Below, piece by piece: positions 55,206-64,000 of a stretch of 64,000 nucleotides of DNA. The notes under the pieces were generated by a model, which made no database searches, was not told the origin of the DNA, and was given only the letters and a program-made list of their open reading frames with translations. A program made the position numbers and the translations under genes. The stretch's first letter is position 1, and every line of letters starts with the position of its first letter. The stretch is from Notolepis coatsorum. Its lineage: Eukaryota; Chordata; Actinopteri; Aulopiformes; Paralepididae. The DNA lies in assembly GCA_963971535.1 (NCBI GenBank), contig OZ020589.1, forward strand, positions 82,918,860-82,982,859, in the 5' to 3' direction.

Positions 55206-55551
55206 GACTAATCCATCATTTACACTTTTCAAGTGCCAATTGCGGTCGTCGTCCATTATTTGGCATTAATAAATCAGATATCATGCGTGTGTGCTTTTGT
55301 GTGTGCGCTCTCGCGCTGACTCGTTAAGCCTTTCCCTACGCATATTCATTTCTGGAGCATTTCTTTATCCACTCTGGCGTGATGGTGTATTGTACTCGCA
55401 AATCGCTTCCTGTTGAATGAATCGGTTGAGTGCAGCGCCGAATCTCTACTTACGAGGGGGGCGTACTAGCGTATGTCAGTGGCCAATCAGAGCGCGAAAC
55501 GGGAACCCGGAAACACGAACGCATTGGTAAAAGCATAGACGCACCCCGTCC

Positions 55552-56399
55552 CCGTCATGTGTACGCTGTAGTACAACAGTGTATATAATGTTCATTGGCA
55601 GGCTGGGCAGCGTTCAAAACAAAGCGGGAAGCGCTGGTAAAAATGAAGGGCAAATACCCAAGCGGTGCTCAGAAAAACAAGATGAGAGCGAAAGCCGAAC
55701 AGGAGACGACAACACTACCAAAAAGAACATCATTGCTCCAGCAGGCAGCAAAGGTAGACTGACTCTAACGTTACTGAAGATGCATCGGCAGTAAGCTTCC
55801 CACCCAGCCCGGCCACCACTAGCAACCCCCCGGTCAGCTCCGAGTCCAGGCAGACAGCAGACACACAGCCCAGCCAGGCCCCCAGCCACGCTACAGCCGC
55901 CCAGACAGGTTAGAATAATAGAAAGTTTTATTCGCCATAACCAGTACAAGTAGGCTACAGGTAACATTGGAATTGGAATCTAATCCGTAGATTTTTTAGT
56001 ACATGGTTTGAATTGTGCGCATAACGCGCCATAAGTTCTATGGTAGATAAGAAATGACCATTATCTATATCACCTATTTTCTCTCACTGACTCCGGAAAG
56101 CAGAGTTGTGAGAGGCCAGTGTTTTAGTGTACTAACATCAGTTATTCTGGTTAGGACCTCGGTCCAAAACCCCAACTCTCTCATAAAACTATCAGATGAT
56201 ATTTGCGCGTCAATGGTCAGATTATGTTTCCGCGTATCATAAACGACACATGCTGATGCTGCCAAATGAGAGCGAGAGAATTCGTGTTCTTTAGACCCTG
56301 CCAATAATTTATTCCTATTCTCCACGCTTGGTGGAGGTGATGGGCAGACGGTCTGTCACCGAACAGCCAGGACAAAATTATGTTGTGTCTGTCCACTAT
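55552..56399. other. Unassigned interior of the outer hAT
   Basis: A frame at 55579-55794 is lysine-rich without known motifs. The minus frame 55614-55967 is leucine/cysteine-rich and unrecognised. It may be leftover hAT coding or exon sequence; I cannot support either. Confidence 0.3.
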
Positions 56400-57515
<1,116 letters not shown>

Positions 57516-57812
57516 ATGACTTGGACTCGGACTAGGCTAATGGGGACTCGACTTGGACTCTGACTAGGCTAATGGGGACTTGACTTGGACTCGGACTAGG
57601 CTAATGGGGACTCGACTCTGACTAGGCTAATGGGGACTCGACTTGGACGCGGACTAGGCGAATGGGGACTCGACTTGTACACGGACTAGGCTAATGGGGA
57701 CTTGACTAGGCTAATGGGGACTCGACTTGGACTCAGACTAGGCTAATGGGGACTCGACTTGGACTCGGACTAGGCTAATGGGGACTCGATTTGGACTCGG
57801 ACTCGAACACTG
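57516..57812. repeat. Minisatellite (GACTCGACTTGGACTCGGACTAGGCTAATGGG-type)
   Basis: About nine units of about 32 bp with some shortened. It shares GGACTCGGACTTGG-type words with 41300-41400 at the other end of the hAT, so it is an expanded subterminal repeat of that element. Confidence 0.9.
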
Positions 57813-57855
57813 GGGACTCGAGATTTAGTGACTCGACTATAACACTGGTTCCGGG

Positions 57856-58300
57856 TATACACCACTCTTTGTAATAAGACTACATGTAGAGAATCCACCA
57901 ATGAGAGCTGGGTTCCAAACATGGCTTCTCCAGTCAACACGGGCAGCTGCTGGGACATTGGGCTGGAACTGGCTGAAGCTAGAGAACTGGTATCTTCTTT
58001 AGGAATGTATTTTTGAACACAGCCTCACTGTGAGCTGGTACCTCCTTTATCTGTTATCTGTACTGTGAGCTGGTACCTCCTTTATCTGTTATTTGTACTT
58101 TCCCAGACACGTTTTAATTACTGTGCAGGCTAGCACTGAGAAACCTTGAATTATGGTACGTGTATATCAGGTACCAGACACAGAGCCTCAAGGCCTCAAG
58201 GCCACAAAAACATACAGAATGTTTGAAACATAATTAATACATCAGTAAATAATACATAATTAGTATCAGTCAAAATATACTAGAGAGAGTGAGTGAGTGA

Positions 58301-58333
<33 letters not shown>

Positions 58334-58678
58334 TGAGAGAGAGATGTATTGTATTGATGTGTCTCTCCCTCACACAGCCCGAGGAGGAGAGTCAGCATCA
58401 ACGGAGACGAGTGCTTCTTCTGGAGGACCACCGGTTGTTTCTATGGCGACAAGTGTTGCTTCAAACACATCCCAGACCAACGGGGAAAGACAAGAAACCG
58501 TGGCAACCCTGACGACCATAAGGAAGAAGAGGAGAAGGGAAGAAGAGGGGGTGACAACCAGGGAAAGTTTGGGGGGGGGGGGGGGCGGGTGATCTGACCC
58601 TCGAGAAGAGACAGAAGGAGAGAGAGAAGGCTTGCAACTTTTTTACTTACGCCTTTTACCCCGTTTAGGGCATAGGCC
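57856..58678. other. Unassigned stretch with a (GA)n run
   Basis: A GAGAGA run is at about 58300-58345. The frame 58293-58592 begins in the repeat and is Ser/Thr-rich, without a known motif. No gene can be supported. Confidence 0.35.
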
Positions 58679-59144
58679 GTCAACAAAATCAAATCAAATT
58701 TATTTATAAGGCCCGACAACACACGTTAATGTCCCCATGGGCCGTACAGGTCTTCTTTAAACAAGTCAAGAAGAAAACATAACAATAAGTCAAGAACAGA
58801 ACAAGAACACCATAAGGTCCAAAAAATTTAAGATAAATGCAAATAAATGAAAGAATGCAAGCACTCCCAGACATACCCCACGTGAAGGTAAGGAAAAACT
58901 CACTAAAACCTAACAATAGGGAAAAATGCTCCACAGGCAGTGTGGAGGAGAGAAACCTTAGAAGGGCCATTCAAGGGGCGATCTCCCTTCTTAGATGTCG
59001 GTGATAGTAGTGTTGCAGACTAACAGTTGGTAAGCATGCACTCAAGTGTGTAGTGAAACACAGATGAGTGCATGCAATAGCAACTGAACATTTTGAAAGA
59101 TTAAAGATAGAGCTGATAGCGGATCTATTTGAGGCACAGGGGCG

Positions 59145-59400
59145 GCGCAAAGAGGGTCACGTCCTCCCCGTCTTAGTCACGGGACATTCAACACTCCGGT
59201 CATTGCTCAGGGACAGCCGGAGACAGGGAGATAGGGGGCGGCGCAGAGAGGGTCGCGAATTCCCCGACATCATCGCGGGATGTCCGGCACTCCGGTCACC
59301 ACTACGAGACCTCCGGAGACAGGGGGGCACGCAGAGGGGGTCGCAACCTCCCGGCCTTCATCACGGGACGTCCGACACTCCGGTCAGCACTCCAGGACAG
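59145..59400. repeat. Tandem repeat of about 85 bp, three copies
   Basis: Each unit has GGCGCAGAGAGGGTCGC, CATCGCGGGATGTCC, ACTCCGGTCA and GACCTCCGGAGACAGG-type words in the same order, with point differences. Confidence 0.75.
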
Positions 59401-59843
59401 CAACTCACAGGGGGACAGGGAGACGGGACAGGCGTTAGACAGCTCATGTGATTGTAGTGGGCGGACATAGCAATAGATAGTGGTAAGCATATATGTGAAT
59501 GGAGTAGATATATGAAGTAAGCATATTATGTGAATAGAATAGAAGTACTTAACCCAGCAATGAAACCGCATTGACTGTTAATCTGTTAACAGTCTGTTAA
59601 TACTGTTAATTAGTTGACAGGACCACGGACAGACGACGGTAAATAACTGATCCAGGGCCTCGGTGGTGCATGTAGAGCAGTCACTGCAATCTTGGCCAAG
59701 ACCCCGAGGCATCCATCACCTTAGTCAGCGCTAGGAGACGGGCACTCAGAGAGATGGGGGAGGGAAGGGGGGGGGGGAGGGGGGGGGGGGGAAGGGGGGG
59801 GAGTAAGAGAGTTCCCATGTTTGTGGTGCTGCAAAAGAGCAGA

Positions 59844-60160
59844 CATGTAGTACCCTGTAGTGCCATGTAGTACCATGTAGTACCCTGTAGTGCCATGTAG
59901 TACCCTGTAGTACCCTGTAGTGCCATGTAGTACCATGTAGTACCCTGTAGTGCCATGTAGTATCCTGTAGTACCCTGTAGTACCCTGTAGTGCCATGTAG
60001 TACCCTGTAGTGCCATGTAGTACCATGTAGTACCCTGTAGTGCCATGTAGTGCCATGTAGTACCATGTAGTACCCTGTAGTGCCATGTAGTACCATGTAG
60101 TACCCTGTAGTGCCATGTAGTACCATGTAGTACCCTGTAGTACCATGTAGTACCCTGTAC
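59844..60160. repeat. 10-bp minisatellite, about 31 copies
   Basis: Three unit variants, TACCATGTAG, TACCCTGTAG and TGCCATGTAG, alternate in higher-order blocks of 30-50 bp. All three minus frames are open for over 100 codons only because of the repeat. Confidence 0.95.
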
Positions 60161-60229
60161 CCTAACTAAACTAGACAGATTAATCTAAAGGTCAGTCCCC
60201 GACCAGGTGAGATCAGGGTAGGTTGAAGG

Positions 60230-61978
60230 AGAGAGAAAAGATGAGTCTTAAGCAGGGATTTAAAAGCTTCGACAGAGCAGGCGCCCCTGATGACGGCAGG
60301 TAATTTGTTCCACAGGTACTCTAGGGAGCGCGGTAGACAAAGGCTCTGTGGCCGGCGGATTTCTTTTTAACCCTAGGGATCGATAGAAGCCCCGCATTTT
60401 GTGAGCGCAGAGCACGAGCTGGCGAGTATCGGGAGATGAGATCGGATAGATAGAGCGGTGCAAGCCCATTTAAAATGTTGTAGGTGAGGAGTAGCACTTT
60501 AAAGTAAGATCGGGCTTGGATAGGAAGCCAGTGTAGGGCGGACAAAACTGGTGTGATGTGATCAAATTTTCTAGTTCTAGTTAGTATCCGTGCAGCCGCA
60601 TTTTGCACGAGTTGAAGATTTTTGATGCTTGAATTAGGTAGGCCTGAAAAAAGTGCACTACAGTAGTCCAGACGTGATGAGACAAAAGCATGAATCAGGG
60701 TTTCAGCATCAGCCAGAGTTCAAATGGGGCGAATTTTTGCGATATTACGAAGATGGAAGAATGCAATTTTGGTGAAATTTTTTATATGTGCATTAAATGA
60801 GAGGGAGGAATCAAAAATGACTCAGAGGTTTTTTATGGTGGAGCTCTGGGATACATGACAGGTATCAAAGTTGAGGGAGATGTCCTGAAACAGGCCTCTG
60901 TGGTTTGGGGGGCCAACAATTAACATCTCAGTTTTATCTGCATTAAGGAGTAGAACGTTTTGCGACATCCATTTTTTGACGGCAAGCAAGCAGGCCTCAA
61001 GGTTTTGTAGTTGGGAGGAATCATTTGGCTTAATAGGTATATATAATTGGGTGTCATCAGCGTAAAATGAAAGTTTATGCCAAATTTGCGTATGATATCG
61101 CAGAGGGGTAGCATGTAAATCGAAAATAGCAAAGGGCCCAGGACAGAGCCTTGTGGGACACCACATTGCACTGGGAGGGTCTCAGATGTTAAATCATTAT
61201 AGACCACGCAGTGTGTTCTATCAGTTAAATAGGATTTAAACCAAGCTAATGCGAGACCCCGAATGCCAACATGATTCTCAAGCCGACCTAGAAGAATCGA
61301 GTGATCGATAGTGTCAAAGGCTGCACTGAGATCAAGCAATAAGAGCACAGAAGTGAGGTTTGAGTCAAGAGAGAGCAGTAAGTCATTTGTGAATTTGGTA
61401 ACCGCCGTTTCGGTGGAGTGTAAGGCTCTAAAGCCAGATTGAAATGATTCATTAAGATTATTGTTTGATAAATGGTCAGTAAGTTGCGTTGCAACGATCC
61501 GTTCTAACACTTTGGATAGGAACGGAAGATTGGAGATAGGTCTGTAATTTTTCAAGATTAGAGGGTCGAGGTTCGGTTTTTTAAGTAGTGGTTTAATGAC
61601 GGATGATTTAAAGGCCAGGGGCACCACGCCAGTAGACAAGGAGGTGTTGAAGATATTGAGTAGGGCAGGGCCTAGAGTTGGGAAGAGTTTTTTAATGAGA
61701 GTTGCTGGAAGAGGGTCAAACAGACAGGTTGAGGGTTTAGCCGCGCCAACCAGTTTAGGGAGGGCACTAAGTGAGACGTTTTCAAGGCAGCATAGCGTAT
61801 GGCTGGAATCAAAGTCAGGGGGAAGGCCCATCATAGGTTGGGAGGGACTCTGATTGTTGAGTAAAGCAACAATTTCATCTCTAATGAGGTCAATTTTCTT
61901 GGTAAAAAATGTCATGAATTCGTTAGCCGAGAACGCATGGTTTAGGGCACTTGGTTGTTGGTTGAGAACAAGGGTTCT
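60230..61978 (-). pseudogene. L2-like LINE reverse transcriptase, frameshifted
   Basis: The frame at 61978-60920 carries LLNNQSPSQPMMGLPPDFDS, CLFDPLPATLIKKL, SSVIKPLLKKPNLDP, NYRPISNLPFLSKVLERIV, FQSGFRALHSTETAV, LLLLDLSAAFDTIDHSIL (motif A) and CGVPQGSVLGPLLFSIYMLPL. A one-base change near 61075 shifts the frame just before the catalytic box; YADDTQLYIPIKP is read in the next frame (61166-60822). The C-terminal AARILTRTRKFDHITPV, LHWLPIQARSYFKVLLLTY and LRSQNAGLLSIPRVK lie in a third segment (60608-60321). The endonuclease is missing. Inactive. Confidence 0.85.
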
Positions 61979-62862
61979 CCAAGCATCCCGATCCTAAGCC
62001 AACCTCTCAAGCTGGCCCCAGGTGTGTCCCATCTTCTTGGCATCATCTTCCAAGTCTCTGCGCCAGGTGTTTCATGGTCGGCCTCTCTTTCTTTTCCCTT
62101 GGGGGTTCCACCTGAGAGATTGTCTTGTGATGCTCAGGGATGGTTTACGGAGTGTATGGCCAATCCATCTCCAACGCCGTTGGAGAATCTCTTTCTCTGC
62201 TGGCTGTTGTTGTGTTCGTTGCGACAGGTCTTTATTGCTGATGGTGTTAGGCCAGAGAATCTGGAGGATTCGGCGCAGACAGGTGTTTAGGAAAACTTGT
62301 AGTTTATTGGTTGTTGTGACAGTGGTCCTCCAGGTCTCAGCGCCATAGAGTAGGACTGACTTCACGTTGGTGTTAAAGATCCTGATCTTGGTTGTGATGG
62401 AAATGTCTCTTGAGCTCCAGATGTTTTTTAGTTGGAGAAAGGCTCCTCTGGCCTTGCCAATCCTGGCTCTCACATCAGCATCTGTTCCACCTTGCTTGTT
62501 AACCATGCTGCCCAGGTAGGTGAAGTTGTCTACCTCTTCCAACGCTTCTCCTTCCAGAATGATGGGTGATGTGTTGTCAGAATTGATTCTCATGACCTTG
62601 CTCTTCCCTCTGTGGATGTTAAGCCCAAGCCGAGTAGAGTTGTCAGCGATGGTACTGGTCTTTTCCTGCATCTGCTGCTCGGTGTGAGTGAGAAGGGCCA
62701 GGTCATCTGCAAAGTCGAGGTCTTCTAACTGCGTCCATAATGTCCATTGTATGTTTCTTTTGTTTCTCTGCCGTGGATTGCTTCATGACCCAGTCTATTG
62801 CCAGCAGGAACAGAAATGGTGACAACAAACAGCAACCTGCCATGCAATGAACAAAACACCTT
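61979..62862 (-). pseudogene. RTE-clade LINE fragment (RT thumb and C-terminus)
   Basis: The main frame 62671-62072 reads [88 protein letters not shown] and [13 protein letters not shown], then GKRKRGRP, all RTE hallmarks. Upstream, in other frames, lie [17 protein letters not shown] (62860-62760) and the DFADDLALL region (about 62720), so the palm is present but frameshifted. It abuts the L2-like LINE at 61978. Which inserted into which is not clear. Confidence 0.85.
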
Positions 62863-64000
62863 TCAAGCTGTGTGTGTGTGTGTGTGCATGTGCGTGTGTC
62901 TGACCACAGTCTAAGAAAGGTGTGTGCCGCCAACTGACCTTTTCCTTGTGGGATGATGTCATCATTTATGAACCCTTTGGTTGCCGAAAACGTAGACCTA
63001 CGTTTGTGTCGTTATTTCTTTTATTCGCTATTGCCATTCATAATCCATCGAGGCACCTTGTGCAGGCTGTCCTGAATGTGTCTGAGATCTCAAACGGCCA
63101 ATTCCGCCGCCTAACGCCTTGCGGACGCTATTGCACTCCATTTGAAATTATGTGGCTTGGCGTCTGGGCCGTGGGGGCGGGGTCTGAACAGTTGGGCAAG
63201 ACAAGCGGTTACCACAGTTGCCTCGACGAGGCCCTCCCGCCCCGTTCATATTCATTGCTGGATTACGTTGGAAACATGATCGCAATGAGTATTTGGAATG
63301 GCGATCAGATAATTGGATTATTCTTTTTGCAGTACATCATAGACAAGGTAAGGGCTATATATTATCAATCTTGTGTTGATCCGATAATTTTTTCCCTGCG
63401 ATCGGGGCGTGTGTCTGTGTGTGTGTGTGCCGGTGTCCCGTTGGTGGCGATTGAAGCATAGAAACATGACCCCCCCCCCCCCCACGCTTTCTTGCATGCA
63501 TGAGGAAACATAATACAGATAATCTAGTGTTGATTTCAGATTGATCATTGATCCAGGCAAGACATGGGACGATTTATAGTGAAATGCAGATAAACACTGT
63601 TTTGGCTGTGTTCCCTGGCATTACACAGAATCGCTCTGGAACTATGCTCGTATTCACCACGGTATAAAACGGAAATGTATGGATGAAAAAATTATCTGTT
63701 TTTTGCATGTTGACCGGAAGAAACTCACTGACAAACGACGGTGTTATTAGATCCATATATTTAATATAGGTTTAGCACTGGAAAACACCGGCATTTATCC
63801 CATTGAACCAGTAGCGGCTGCTAGTTTTCTCTCCACTAGGGGCACTATACCAAAACATTTTGCAAACATGTACAGTACCACGCAACCGACTCATGGCAAG
63901 ACGTGAGCGATTCGACTCGCGCTCACGGCAATGAATCGGCTCTTATGAACGAGTCGCTCAGCTGTTACTACAACAACACACAACCAGTCAAATAAAGTAT
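62863..64000. other. Unassigned DNA to the window end; possible hAT start near 63811
   Basis: Contains a (TG)n run (62872-62900), a C run (63466-63483) and short frames without known motifs. CAGTAGCGGCTGCTAGTTTT at 63811 looks like a hAT-style left end, but its partner would lie outside the window. Confidence 0.3.

Larger units (their letters stand above)
41761..55542. mobile_element. Inverted-repeat element with 9-bp target duplication, copy 3 (MULE-like)
   Basis: Flanked by ACCCCGTCC at 41752-41760 and 55543-55551. Arms begin GCCTCTATGCTTTTATCC and, inverted, GCGTCTATGCTTTTACCA, and continue alike through GTTTCCGG, CTCTGATTGGCCACTGAC and TACGCTAGTACGCCCCCC. Without the Ty3 element (41834-54516) it would be about 1.1 kb. 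The arms match the element at 18365-18747. Confidence 0.85.
58679..61978 (-). mobile_element. L2-like LINE with long repeat-rich 3' UTR
   Basis: Reading minus, the RT frames run from about 61978 to about 60230, followed by a 3' UTR with two tandem arrays (59844-60160, 59145-59400). It ends in an (ATTTG)n-type tail at 58679. The last 365 bp match 30405-30770, which supports taking this as one element, although the join through the tandem arrays is inferred. Confidence 0.65.

Noticed and set aside
59681-60146. Three overlapping 120-140-codon Tyr/Gly/Thr-rich frames
   Set aside because: All come from the 10-bp minisatellite and have no flanking coding context.
63811-64000. hAT left end at the window edge
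   Set aside because: CAGTAGCGGC-type start seen, but no partner end or duplication can be tested; not listed as an element.

Overview
The window looks like transposon-dense, non-genic DNA from a teleost fish. I read this from the mix of elements: L2-like and other jockey-group LINEs, an L1 and an RTE fragment, hAT, TTAA-target and 9-bp-target DNA elements, a vertebrate-type Ty3 element, DIRS elements, a tRNA SINE with a fish-type tail, and many CA, TG, ATT and GTGA microsatellites. No intact host protein-coding gene could be supported. Nearly every open frame that carries a recognisable domain belongs to a mobile element, and most are broken.

Layout. 1-0.73 kb: right end of a hAT element. 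1.9-5.75 kb: an L2-like LINE 3' part (+) split by a solo LTR (2149-3357, TSD CCTCT) and by a TTAA-flanked piggyBac-like element (4055-5527). 7.0-11.0 kb: a probable solo LTR split by a hAT (8418-10326, TSD GCTCCGGT), then a 9-bp-TSD inverted-repeat element (10536-11033). 12.35-21.65 kb: a decayed DIRS-like composite on the minus strand, broken up by a hAT (13458-16303) holding an L1 fragment, by a second 9-bp-TSD element (18365-18747), a second TTAA element (19240-19821) and LINE pieces. 21.9-22.1 kb: a SINE with a 12-bp TSD. 24.5-28.4 kb: LINE inserted into LINE. 28.8-31.06 kb: another 9-bp-TSD element carrying LINE 3' ends.

32.29-37.61 kb: the most striking element, a 5.3-kb DIRS-type retrotransposon with intact termini. 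It has inverted terminal repeats and a 96-nt internal complementary region that is an exact complement of the joined element ends, with GTT at the join. It shows no recognisable reverse transcriptase or tyrosine recombinase. It carries two 5S-rRNA-like segments.

41.25-57.85 kb: a four-level nest. A hAT element (TSD GTTCCGGG) contains a 9-bp-TSD inverted-repeat element (TSD ACCCCGTCC). That contains a full-length Ty3-type LTR retrotransposon (TSD TACG), whose 3' LTR is split by a LINE with an endonuclease and RT frame. 58.7-62.9 kb: an L2-like LINE (minus) abutting an RTE-clade fragment. The remainder is tandem repeats and unassigned DNA.

How parts relate: coding LINE copies (25.1-27.1 kb and 58.7-62 kb) match several short dispersed 3' ends, as expected from 5' truncation during target-primed reverse transcription. 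The inverted-repeat DNA elements carry no transposase and would depend on enzymes encoded elsewhere; the DIRS element would likewise need an outside RT and recombinase. Boundaries were read by eye from target-site duplications and terminal repeats. Clade names within the jockey group are tentative.
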